A stretch of 64,000 nt of DNA, taken from the NCBI GenBank assembly GCA_022559985.1, contig JAFJTR010000038.1, forward strand, positions 1 through 64,000, written 5' to 3'. This document shows, in pieces, positions 44,532-56,911 of this stretch. Every line of letters begins with the position of its first letter. The first letter of the stretch is position 1. The notes beneath the pieces were generated by a model. That model was not told the origin of the DNA. It saw nothing but the letters and a program-made list of their open reading frames with translations, and did no database searches. The translations under genes and the position numbers were made by a program. Origin of the DNA: Parastagonospora avenae f. sp. tritici 18332-5. Lineage: Eukaryota; Ascomycota; Dothideomycetes; Pleosporales; Phaeosphaeriaceae.

Positions 44532-47500
44532 GAAGAGACTCAGAGGTATATGTTTCTTCTGGTGGTGTCCATAGGAATGGAGAGATGATATACCCTAGAT
44601 ATGTGGTTTGTTATACCACACGAGCGGGTCCTTGACTTGGAAGTCTCCGCCATAAAAGGCACAAGAGACCCAAAATTCATGTCCAACCCTTTCAGAACTA
44701 CACAATCTTGAACGCCGCAATGTCTGTGCTATCGTGACTCAATACCCGTGGCTTGACGCCTGAATTGACGCAGTGTATTTCCTTGATGTGCTCAAGACAT
44801 CATTACAAGACTCACATCAACAGGTACACACATATCTCACTGGCATCTATCTCTGGTCGAGACTGCGCTCGCTTCGCGTACCAAACCCTCGCTGCTTCCA
44901 GAAATCTCATGTCCCGTGTCTTCCGCGCAGAGACATGACCTTCTTTTATCACGGCATTAAGGTGACGAAGACCGGGAAGGACTGAAATGCCTCTACGAAC
45001 ACGCGAGAAACTTACTAAATCAGCATAATCACTTCTCTCTACCGAATGGGGCACTGTTGCTTCATGGTCAAAAAAAATCGTCCAGCACACTCGCTGGTTT
45101 TCACGACTTGCACATTGTAGATTTGGCGAATAGAGACAGACGATTATGCTCTCAATGCAGTAGAGGAACTGATTTCCCACTGTGTGCACTTGCAAATAAA
45201 GCTTAGAGATGTGAAGAGCGAACATATCGCGCCTCCAGCCATCAGACTGATCACGGAGCTCACGCAGCACAAGGCTTATTGAGCAGAGCTAGCCTATACA
45301 CACAGCAGTTTCTGCTCTCTCTTACGAAGGGCAGTGATACAATCTAAAATCTCCTGAACCCATTATTTACGGTTCTTGATTGCTTCATAGAACGGAAAGT
45401 AAGAAGCCTGAGAAAAAACCTAACGTAATGATGGGTTCTAGAAGGAGAAGTAAAAAGGTTCAATGTTGCTGTAACACTACTCATGTGGTGGATCAAGCGC
45501 ACAAGTGAAGCCGATGATGTTGCATGGCATCAACCCGGGTTCTTATGGGATGATCAGATCAGAGACAGTGTCACCGTGCTACGAAAGCAACATATCTCAT
45601 GCTTCATTCCAACATAGAATACACCCGCCAGCAAAAAATGTATAAAGGCAACTGGTCACAAAAGCTAAGGGTCAAAATCGTGATATACATGACGCACAAC
45701 ACCTCATTTCGCCCTCCGTCTAGTCTAGATTACACAACAGTTGCGGTATGTCACTCACGGTTGGGGCATGTCACTCGTCACAAGGGATACGAAGGTAACA
45801 CCCCCCCATCCAACAAGGTACCACTCTGCACCACCTAGTTATCCAACGTCGATTTGGAGGCGTCACTAGAGCTACTACCTCATCCCCGGTGCCGCAACAT
45901 GTGTCCTCCTTCCGCTATCACTACGCCTCATGGGTACATACAACGCTAGCTGCGATGAGGGCCCTATAGTTGGGCAGTAATACGGCCAAGCCCATCCGAG
46001 CCTATCAGCACATATTCTCGGTAAGTTTCCCGAGCGAATCCTACGCCTGGGATTTGTCTGATAAGATTCAGCTGGTAGGATCCGGAAGAATTCTTCGTGG
46101 TTTCCAGAAGGTTAGGATGGATGTGGATTTCCATGATGCTGGCCTATATCTATGTCTTTGTGAGGGATATCAACTTGGATGTAACCGGATGTGGCGCTTA
46201 AGGGTATCTACAGGGATATAATGTAGGGTGGTGGGTGAGGGTATTGTACTAGAGAAATCGGAACTTGGACGTGTGAGTATACCAGTGCCGGCGCTTACGC
46301 GGCATTGTAGGCCTGTATCCCGACAAATGGCGAATTTCCTGGCGAACTTGCATTCGGCAATGCTCAGCTCCGATACTGGCATGCATACATGGCGATCTTC
46401 AACGAAGCAGAGGTCGTCGGGGGTGCTTCCGTTCAGTTAACAGAAGGCTTGTCCCGAATATGATACACCATGACATCCCGACCTCAGTCAAAACATCCAC
46501 CCCCTACTACGTCACTTGTTGTTCACCTAGTCGTGGTGTTCTCCGCGGATTTAGGAAGTCGCCTCACACACCCGTCTTCACCACACCACCTCGAATAAAA
46601 TGCCAACACATCCTGAACGTAACACAAACCACGCCACAGTCTTGGTGCAGGTGATCAGTGACGCCAAGAACCTGGAGTGCAGACTGCATATGTAGGATGG
46701 TGTGCATGAGTCGTGCCTGATCGGTCTGCAACGGATCTCAAGACGAGCCATTCGTATTTGCTAATGGTCTTACCTATCCACATATGATTCTCTTCGCATG
46801 GCAGATACGACATGTGGGATTGAGGCACAGTACACAAACACCGGTAAATCCCAAATGGAAGAAAAGAACAGGCGTTGGTGGAAATATCACCCTTCCATGC
46901 ATCCGCCGCGTAAAAGGGTTATTCCTGGAGAAAGAGAACGTGCCTGTCGGGCGATTGGGCAGATTATCCGATGTACATTGCACTGCAGGTCTCGTCTCAC
47001 GCAGGCGGCTAATATTTGTTGAGTTGGTAAGGAACATTGACTTGCTCAAAAGGAAAAAACTCGTGTGTCATCCATATGCAATCGAAACAAGGTCTGGATA
47101 TGAGCTTTTGCGGCACGGCTCAGGCGTGTCGTTGCGGCTTGAATCAAAACGGAGCGGAACGGTGCGTGCGGTGACAGGCGCCCCCCCAGGCCAGCGCACT
47201 CCCGCGGGAGCAGAATGTTGTCGATCCTATGTAGTATCCACTGAGATTCATCCCGTCGAGTGACCAGAATTGGAGTCCTGCCCGCTCGGGAGATGGCATT
47301 GTGGCCCCGAAGATGGCGTTTGGAGTTCACATGCAGTGTCTATACCGAGGTATCTGAGTCACGCCCAAGTTCGCATCACTTGCAACACGATTCGGGCAAG
47401 CTGTCACCGATGTCTCAACGTGTCAGTCTATTCGGCGATGATTGTGGAGCGTTGGCTGATGGTGACGAAAGATGGAATGATGATGGAAGTGGATAAGTTG

Positions 47501-49581
47501 CTCATCGGAGGAAGACGTCCGGCTTTGACCGTTGTTGCTATTAGTTAGTGCGAGAAAATACCTACATTTCCATGTTTCGTGACGGGGTCCCCGGATACCG
47601 TTTGCTGCAGATACCACTTGTTCCTTACGAGCCTGTATCCTTGACATGTAATCTCGAATTGCGACGTAGTTCGACGCCATGACGCACTCCCATGTGGTTA
47701 CGCGCGACCCTGCAGAAGTGTGTATAGCGACCCAGAATGCGACCCACAGATTTCGCTCTCACGTGTCCTTCTAAGGACAGTCCCAGTCATTGTATACGAT
47801 CCCCTGTCATGGTCAAGATGCTCGTTCGCAGAACCCAGTGCACCGGAACCCCGAAGTTCCGCGGTGCTTGGCTCGATACGGAAATCTAAACGATGAACTG
47901 TCAGTTTCCGAATCCCTCGATGCAGAGGGGCCTTGCCCATGATTCACGACAAACAGGATCATCGCCCTCATCACCGAGAGTTCGAAACCCTTAACGGAGT
48001 TTTTACTATTAATGGAACAAGTGTCATTCCGATGCAATGTCGATGAGCCTGAATCCCAGCAGACTGGTAACGAAACACTGAACTGCAACGCCGAAAGTTA
48101 AAAGTATGCCCTGACAAAAGTGAAAAAGCAAATGTGTCTGCATCAGAACTTCGTTATGAGCTTGAGAAGCAAAACGCGGAACTGACGCAATACAACAAGA
48201 CCGTTGGTAGCGAAAAACCTTGTTTGTGTACAGTAGTGGGTCCTTCAGCGGCTGTTCCTGAATTCGGGCGCATCCAAATGTCCTTTAGGTCTGGAAGTGC
48301 ACGCCCTTCATCAAGATGCGGCGGTGGGGTCGGGGATAGCAGCATCGCTTCCACATTAGACGCATCGTCAAGGAGAATTGCGGAAGACTGAGATCCACGG
48401 GGTACCCATCATAGCCAAGCCGAGGTAATGAGTGTTGCTGGCTGGAATGCGCGCTGTGCACGCGCGCCATTGCAAGCAATCGAAGATCTGCGTAGCAAGT
48501 CCAAACTTCTCGTGCCCTTGACGTGTTTTGGGCACTGTTTCTCAGGCGCTCCAAGTATCGGTTGATGGGCTGGAAGCCGTATTGACTACTCAATCGGTCC
48601 GCATAGGTCACTTGCATTGCATGGTTGGCGCACAGGAGACGAATGATATTCGTCCGCGGTGACTGACTCTCGTCTCGTACCCTGTACCGCCCAGATGGAT
48701 CACGATCTGGCGCGGCCAATGCCTGCATCGGTTCGGGGCACTAGTCGGAACGGGAAGTATCCCCGTGCACCTGGGGATCCTTAGAACGCTTCGGCACTGA
48801 CTCGCAAAAGATTGCGGGAATACTTTGTAGTTAGCTTTGATACAAAAGATGACGGTTAGAGGCGTTTACGTTGCGCAACGTCGCAAGGATTGCGTTGGCA
48901 AGTTCGACAAGTTGGAGTGGTCTCGGGACAGCGCCTCACTCTAGACTCCGGTTCTGATGCCCGAGCGTGAGTGATACCTGAAAGTCGCCATGGGATCCTG
49001 TGTCAGCTAGAAGCGTGCGGAGATTCGTCTTTGATGAGTTGCGCATAGACTCCTCGTTTGGCCTGAAACCAAGTGGGTAGCGGACGTCTCGTCCGGCGGA
49101 GTACAGAATTGGCGAAGCGTCAGCACTGGTAGTCAATATTGCGTGATTGGTAAAGAACTCTCATTATACTGTGGATCTCGCTCTAGAGTTGCTTCCCAGT
49201 TGATGCATACGCTATGTGTTGGAGCCCAGTTGCCTGTCAAAGCTGATGCTGTTACTTGCTAGTAATACGGATGAAGAAAGGCGATATTGGACAGTGACCG
49301 AAATAATGCTCGGAGGAGCTGGAAAAAGGCGCTCCAGTAAACGCCATGCGAACGATGGATCTGTCGAATGGAAGTACGCGGAGTATGTTTAAGTCCGCTT
49401 GTAAGCCCTGGCAGGCACTCCCATAATTTTTCCATGTCGTCCGGTCCGTCTGTCAATAACCTTTGCGCCGAATATAAGCCCTATTGCGTATTTATCCGAA
49501 TGTCAGAAATGCTGACTTCGATGATGACTGCGCGAAGACGCGCTGGTCCAGAAATTATCGTAATCATTGGTGCCGGCCGTC
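44532..49581. other. Gene-poor 5-kb block
   Basis: No supported gene apart from a weak candidate at 48285-48728. Composition is mixed and not strongly AT-rich, with frequent stops in all frames. I recognise no transposase, reverse transcriptase, long terminal repeat or tandem array. It may hold decayed sequence or fast-evolving short genes that cannot be recognised by eye. Confidence 0.4.
48285..48728 (-). CDS. Weak candidate ORF or exon (147 aa)
   Basis: True ATG at 48728. The middle reads like real protein (NIIRLLCANHAMQVTYADRL, INRYLERLRNSAQNTSRARE, LRLLAMARVHS). Other protein-like minus-strand pieces lie upstream at 48936-49136 (RYPLGFRPNEESMRNSS) and 49259-49456, so these may be exons of one decayed or unrecognised gene. 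I cannot join them with convincing splice sites and recognise no domain. Confidence 0.2.
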   Translation of the reverse strand: MQALAAPDRDPSGRYRVRDESQSPRTNIIRLLCANHAMQVTYADRLSSQYGFQPINRYLERLRNSAQNTSRAREVWTCYADLRLLAMARVHSAHSSQQHSLPRLGYDGYPVDLSLPQFSLTMRLMWKRCCYPRPHRRILMKGVHFQT

Positions 49582-51052
49582 TCATGATCCAGAATAATAA
49601 TGCGGCATTCCATGCTGGTTGTAGACCACGGGTGGGGCTCCCTCCTCTTGCACGCGGTCTAGATGACCTGGTTCTGAGTACCACTGTACACTCATTGACC
49701 TCCCCGGAATTTGCATTGGGCCGCCTTGGCTTTGCATTCCATCGTACATGTTGAATCCAGGCGGGTAGAACTGGTTTGTATTGACGGGCGCTGAAAGAGG
49801 GGCAGAAGTAGAGCCGCCGACTGTGGTCGCGGTGTTTGTGTCTATACTGGAAGGATATGGATACGGCGAAGTTCTTCGAGGGAAGTCCTGGTGCTGCTGA
49901 ATGCCAAGTCCCTGTCCTGGATAAGGCTGCGAAAGCCCTTCGATGATTCCGTAGGACATGGATCGAGTTGGGGGTTGAAATGGTGGTTGTTGGCCCCATG
50001 AGTGATTTTCCGGGTGTCCATACGACATGGTAGAGCTCGTGCTCATGGCCGCTGGAGTGTGTCCGCCAGAGACATTAGATTCACTACCATAGGTCGAGGT
50101 TGCTGTAGAAGGCGACTGCCGCCAATAGCCCGTACTTGATTGTGGGCTTTCGCCTATGGTTGATGATGGAAGAAAAGTGGTTGCTGGAGGCCATTGTGTC
50201 TCTATCGGATGTGGATATGGAAATGATGGCTGTTGCACGGGCACTAGAGACATTAGTACCAAAAGCCCCGTCTCTCAAAGTAAGACTTACTGCGACCAGA
50301 GTTGGGACCCTGACGAGGATCCATCTCGGAATCGGCCTGAAAGCCGTACCCAGTGTTTGAAGAAACAGCATGCAACGGCGCACGGAAATCTACCACCTTC
50401 TCCCCAGATTGCGGATGTCGAGGTGAAGATGCGGCTGGTGTTAATGGCTGCACCGGGCTCGTGTCCTTAGACCCTGAGGTTTGAGTCGATGGCGCATCGG
50501 GATTATGTTCCACTGGATAGAAGTTGCACTCCTTCTTGAGGCGAATGCAGTTTGCACATCGGCCTTGAGGATCTTCTGAGGCAAGGAGACAGCGGATCTT
50601 CCTGCGCCGACAGTGTCCTGTAATGTCTCGTTAGTGATATGACTTCTATGCGGGCATGACGCATTTCCCTTACCGCATGCGACCGAGGTTCGATGATAGC
50701 CTAGCTTGTTGCGCGGCTTGTTACTTGTCGGGGATAAATCGCCCGAGTTTCCAAGTGCGACGTTACGCATGTGTGGTGTTGAAGTGGACCGCCGAAGCTC
50801 TCCTACGTTTTTACTCTTGGAGGACCGCCTCTTCTTGCTCGCCAGCTGGTGAGTGCTAAGGTCTTGACCAGGCAGGGTAGTCTTCGACTGGGCGTGGTCC
50901 GCGGGGCTTTGGAAGGAGTTGCCGTCGGCCAGGTGATCAGGGCTGTGGCTTGAAGGATTGTAGGACATTGTGGTGTTGATAGGCTGTAGAAGCAAAGAGT
51001 GTTCCAATCGAGAGGCACTTTTCTTCGCGCGTCTTTCTGTGTCTACAGCCAT
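49582..51052 (-). CDS. Zn(II)2Cys6 transcription factor
   Basis: Fungal binuclear-cluster regulator, 455 aa. Exons are 51052-50674, 50617-50291 and 50243-49582, with phases that fit exactly. The DNA-binding cluster spans the first intron: SVACG joined to HCRRRKIRCLLASEDPQGRC, then ANCIRLKKEC, giving six Cys in C-x2-C-x6-C-x10-C-x2-C-x6-C spacing at about residues 125-153. The basic RRRK stretch follows Cys2. The N-terminal 120 residues are disordered and Ser/Lys-rich. After the cluster comes a Pro/Ser/Gln/Tyr-rich region, probably an activation domain, with no middle-homology (fungal_trans) domain. It is the only clear gene in about 12 kb of otherwise gene-poor sequence. Targets unknown. Confidence 0.85.
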
Positions 51053-54000
51053 GTGCGGCTTATAGTTTTGGCGATAGCTGTATGATTTAAGAAACGAGAT
51101 TGGTCACTGCATGAGAAGGTACTGAGGTCATTAGCATTGAGCGTTTAAAGTTTGGAAGACCCACCGAGTCGGAAGGGAGCTAAACAGTAGACGTACCTAG
51201 AAGGTGAGGCAGGGTAACGTCAAAACGTTGGAACTCGCACGACAAGATCTCGGAGGTTGCTGGCGGGGGTAAACGGGTTGATCACCAGGCCCTGGGCGTT
51301 TAGGCGCAATCAATGCGGTGGGCTCCAGTGCGGCGGCGGGCAGGCCAAGAGTGAGAGGCGCCTCAGGACCAAGTTTTGGACGAGCAAGAATGAATGGGCG
51401 TGGTCAAGCAGTCGTGCACGAGCAGTGACGGCTGAGGTGAGAAGGCCGTCAGATCATTGGCAGCTAGCGTGGGCGCAATTGCAATCAGCAAAATACCAGG
51501 CGCCAAAAGCAAAAGCCCGAGCAAGTGGAAAAGATGTAGGACTGATTATAGATTTTTCGAGCACGCTGTTTGGTTGAAGTGAGTGGATGATTAAAAGTGG
51601 CGAGGCAGCATACGCTACGCTCAGAGGGGCTAACCCACCACGATGCCTGTAAGATGCTCTGGTGAATTGACCACCCTAGTAGGCTAGCATGCTCCTTCCG
51701 AGAGTGGCAAGATCGGCCTCACAGGCAGTTTGTTGATGAACCCTGTGTGTTGGTGGCGTGCACAGGCCATCCTGATGTGCGGGATGGGTCACGGTCGTCG
51801 AGGCCCGGATGGTGACAGAACGAGCGGCAGCCGCCGAGTCGTGATAATGTGTGTATGCGGCAGTCCGATCCACTGTGCGCGAGGGCCATTCGAATGACTA
51901 GTTGAAGGTGATTTCTGCCTCTAGCGAGATGGTCTACTTGTGTCCGGGGCGTCCATCTGTACATCCAAGGGGCCCACTATGAAGCCTGCTGCAGGAGCTA
52001 AAGAACCAAGGTGAGGTTAATTTAGACTGATTTTGGCTCTGTGCGCGCGAACGATGCGTTTATGCCAGGGGTCCTGTTCAACAGTCGCGTCTGGAATGAC
52101 GAACATGCGGCGAGGACCTCCAGGGCCGATTTGCCTAACAGAACGTTGGCCAGCATGCCGACTTTGAAAACCGGTGGGTCTATTACTCGACTGGATCGCG
52201 CGTCTCGCAATATGTCATCACGCTACCTAGGAGTACCAGATCCCGCAGCGCCATGGACGAAGATCTTGCGGGTGCAGAAGATGCAGAAGCCGGAGACGAC
52301 TGGCAGCTCAGGGATGCTCCCGATACACGCTGTCATGGTTACCTGACACGGATGGCTGCGAGGTCGCCCTCCTTCTCCACACTCTCTCATCTCGCTAGTG
52401 GGGCACTGAAAAGCCCCGATTCATTTCCACAGGCGTCATGGTGGTTGGGGACACTGAGCGTCATTGCTCGTCCACACGCACGTCGTCGCACAGCAGCTGT
52501 CAGTCGGCGACGCTAAGTGGTGGGCCTGTGATGGAGGACGGATGCGTGTCGGTTGACCCAGCAATTTGGCTAAGGCATGTGCATGCGTGCATGGCTGAAA
52601 ACCACTCTCTGGGCGCCGCTTCAACATGGTAGGCGCACGTGGATGCACATGTTGAGATCTAGTATCACCACAGGCCAGGCGGCAGTGCACTTCTGATGGC
52701 CATGTGTTGCGTGTCAGTTCAGGGAGAGACAAGGTCCGTCAAACCGTCAAATCACCACATGGCTGTGTGGCTGTCTCCTCCGGGGGCCTTAGCAGATTAG
52801 CAGCCCAGCCCGTCGCGCGAGCTCCCCACACGGCCTCCTGCTAGCGTGGAGGCCTTGCAGGACCGCGTCTCTGGTTTCGCACTTTGCTTCTTCCCAGCGA
52901 TCCATGTCCTCTATGCATCGTGCGAAGAGCCATGTCAATATCCCACGTTCTTTGGCATGCTCTACGCCCGGGAACTCGCTCTCGTGTCATCAAAGGCGCA
53001 TGCTCGGCGTTCCTTCATCCCACCCCCGCCACCCGCCTCAATCCATCTCGAAAACGCTGAGTATCGGCTAGTTGTCTTCGATACCGGGCGGGCGGATTTC
53101 CTTCCAGAACTGAGGCACCAGCTGGTAGATTTGCGCTCATCGTTAGCCTAGCTGACGGGTGTATTCTGGCTAAATCCTCGCCACATCTGAAACACAAAAG
53201 CGCCGAGATCGATCCCGCTGATGCCTGTGGCCGCATACGCATTCAAGATGGTTTGCAAAGAACTGGCTGCCAAAATCGTGATTGCGCTGCTCCGACGTGG
53301 TCAGGGGTAGTTTCCTTGGGGCGTGCAGGCACTTGACAATTGCCGTCATCATTCCTCGCTAGTCGAATCTGCCTTCCCACCCTGGAATCTTCACACCTTG
53401 GAAGTATCAAACACGGTATCAGTTATGAAATAGCAGGACCATCGCCCACGGCTACCAGCCCCTGTCGTTCTTTTATCGACAATTCTTGATTGGCCATCAG
53501 CAGCGGACGTGGCCGGCGGCGAGTGCGACAGTCACAGGCATCGAAACCTTCATGCGTGAAGCCCCAAAACGCATATCCGTGCAACACTATAAGACCACCC
53601 GACCAGGCTCGATGAACACCTGCCTCAATCGGGCAAAAACGACGACGCAGTGGTTTTACAGTGCACGGAATTTTAATCCGCACGGTATCGCATGGGTACC
53701 CTACTCGATGATACCTGACAGTCTCCCCACGGATATGCGATATAATAATTATCGGTAGTCACTATCCGCCCTGCATCCTCTATACCTTCCTCATGCGACC
53801 AAAATATTGCTCGGTTCTCACAGGATCGAAATCGATTGCGAATTTGGCCACGTTTTGTTTCGCGGAATGTGTCAGCCAAGAGCGCCACGCTGAGGAAGCT
53901 CGGCATGTCACTTCTGCAGCTTGCTGCAATCCCACGTGTGGGTACGACCACATCATGGGACTCGAACAGTCAGGGTGGATGTGAATACTACGTTGTTATG

Positions 54001-56911
54001 GGACATCGTACTATACCAAAGTGCCCGCAAATGTTACACGACGTTTATGCGGTCGTCGGAAAGGGACATATGACCTCCAGGCGAGTATTGACTTGTTGAG
54101 AACTGGACAAAACACCGCACTATCGACATCAGTGACGGGTCTCCTCCATGTGGGCGACTCCCCATTTCTAGAGTGTTGTCACTAGAGGTGCTCTGATGCC
54201 TCCAATACTTCGGTTCGGACGCTGCAAAGCGGTGTGTCTTCCAATTCATGCGGCATTGTTTTATTTGTATTGGGCTTGCGGTCGGCCGGCCATCAACTAT
54301 ACATTAGCCCCACATCGATCAATGTTTCGATATCAGAACCGGTCAAGGCATCCTGTCATCCTGATGCTATTTCCGCTGCAGGACCAGTGACATGGATCCT
54401 GCTTACATTCATCTGGTCCCGACCTGTACTGGCCACATGCATTTTGGGCCCAAACCGCTCATGCGTTCGATAGCCAATTGCTTATCGAGGCTCCAATACC
54501 ATCTATCAGCAATAATGGACCGGCTTTCTAGCTTACATTTGCCCCTATGAACGGCTCAGCGAAGAAGCTGTGGCGTCTAAGATCTACAAAGAAGCATGTG
54601 TCCAGGCTGCCGGGGCACACTACGCGCTTGCTTGACGGGAGGGAGCATGACCACGATCTTCGGTCCGACTACCGCGTCTAACATCTTCCTTGGTTTGCGC
54701 TTTGCGTAAGTGCATGAAAGTCAGAGTTTTCTATTGGTCGCTCACAGACTTTACAGCCTTACAGCTTTTTGCGCTGACCCGAAAATAGTATGCACCGTGT
54801 GCCCTCTGCATCCCGATGACGGGATGGAGAATCTCTTCAAAAAATTGCATTTTTCACAGTCAAGCGATTCAAAGTGTAACACATTGATCAGTCCAAGTGT
54901 ATTATCACAGGCGTCCGATGCAACTCCTCGGATGTTCTCTTTCTGGCCGTAATAGTCAAGCCCGACCAAAGCCTAGTCAGGCACCCATGTGGGCACGCGA
55001 GCATCAACCAGACAACTGAATCTATTTCAACAGGCCCAGTTCCTGAATGGTTGACTTGGGAACACAGCCCTGTCATGTGAACTAGATGTAAGTCGGCCTG
55101 CATCATGTAGCTTGCGCGCAACGCCGCGGACCAACAAGAGCAGAGTCGACTTACTCCACGAGTCTGTACTAGTAGAGATACTCCTGTTGTTCTGACCATT
55201 TTGGCGTTAAATTAAAGTTCTAGTGCACGTTGAAACTCAATGCGACAAGGTCGTGTTCAGTAGCAGTTCGTGCTGCAGGAAGGAGTACGTCAATTCCCAT
55301 TCCCGGATCCTTCTCCGGCACCGCGATCACGATGATTACACAACACCACAATCGATCACTAAGTAATGCATGTTTTAAGATGTTCAAGCGCGCAATGAAT
55401 CAAGCCATTTTGACGCAGATACTTTGGTAGTGGAGCACAAGATTGGCGACGCACATACCTTTGAGGTTCACTGTGAAGAAGCAGGCGTGTGCGGTGAAGG
55501 CCTCTTATTCACGCATACTGACTATGTATTGGTAACCCATTGGAATGTTTCTCGGTAACATCGAAGCGATGGCTCGGGGAAATTCCATCGACTGGCTCAA
55601 CGTTTATTGATGGATTCTAAGCTTGTCGTGGCATCGATTGCGATATGATCGACCGCTAGTGTAGATCAGTGTGCGCGGCGCCGAAACGCAATCGACATCT
55701 GAACCCAGGTGCGACTACTTGACTCGATAGGTCGGGTACTCCCATGATTCACATTCTTGCAAAACTTCACGAATCAGCAATGTTTACTACTTGAGCATCA
55801 ACGATTGCTGCAGTCCATCAGCTCGGGAATCGCAACATCCGAACCCACGAACGCCTGCAAAGTCCACTTTCACACTAGCCTACGCCAACGCATTCTTGGC
55901 GCCATGCTTGGAAACCTCCACCATCCTCACGCATGAGCGCCGCGATGTGAGGCTACCTGACAGCTTGCTTGGCCTTCCGTTTCGAAAGACTTCTTTCCAA
56001 TTGGCAGTCGTACCATAGCCCACCAGTCCTCACCACTGCCATGACCATGGGATTAGTGCTGCCCCATCCGCGATTCGAACTCGCTTAGTGACCCCACATG
56101 CTGTCGATCATCCGCCATCGGCGCTTTGGACAAACTTTCTTTCTCCCACAAGCAAACCAGCGAACACAGAGATCTACAAACGTTAATGTTTCATGCTTGT
56201 GCGTACGGCTTTTGGAGGCGTGCCGACCGAGTGACATGCCGCACATTCGGGGCTCAGGGAGACCGATAACATGGTAAGGTAATGGCTAGCCCCTGGTTCG
56301 GTCACATGGGTCTCGAGGACGGCTGTCGACCCCTTTCTTACTTGGCTTGCGTGGTCTGGAAAGGGGGGACCCTCGCGACGAACATCTCGGCTCTTCGTAG
56401 TAGATGCCAAGCACGTTTTCTCATCAAGCGAAAGGGACATGCGTGTGTGGCATGACTTAGCAAAATGTTGACTCTAGATGAATCGACGATGTAGTGTGGA
56501 ACACGAGTTGTGTCTTGAGTACGGCAAATTAGGGGGTGACATGCAAATGTAGGACAGAACGAGGAGGCTTACGACTGAGGCGGTCTTCGAAATGCACACC
56601 CTGATCCCACCACGAACATTGATGTTCGAAGACTGACATCGAGGAACATAATTTTAGCACTAGAAAAAAGACTGGGACACTGGGGAGTCACTTTGAAAGG
56701 TGGAAGAAGGCATAACATGAGCAAAGGCGGTAGGAGAAAAGACAACCCAACCTGGCACACTCTCATCGCAGATGGTATGCAAGAAGCCCAAATTCTTCGA
56801 TCAAGGCAGCTCAGAGCCGGTCTCCTATACCCAAAATTCGCCCTTTACCTCGCTCGATTCTCGCTTCCAGACTATTGCTATCGAAAGATCATCCTATCCA
56901 CCTCATGCACT
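51053..56911. other. Gene-poor 5.9-kb block
   Basis: Upstream of the Zn2Cys6 gene. Only short overlapping frames with no domain, and no mobile-element protein or repeat array recognised. The T-arm-like GTTCGAA near 56075 (minus) lacks the rest of a tRNA. The first few hundred bases next to 51053 must include the regulator's promoter. Confidence 0.4.

Noticed and set aside
56060..56140. Possible tRNA on the minus strand (GTTCGAA with a 4-bp flanking stem)
   Set aside because: No matching acceptor stem, D-arm or anticodon arm could be found within 100 nt upstream in the transcript direction.
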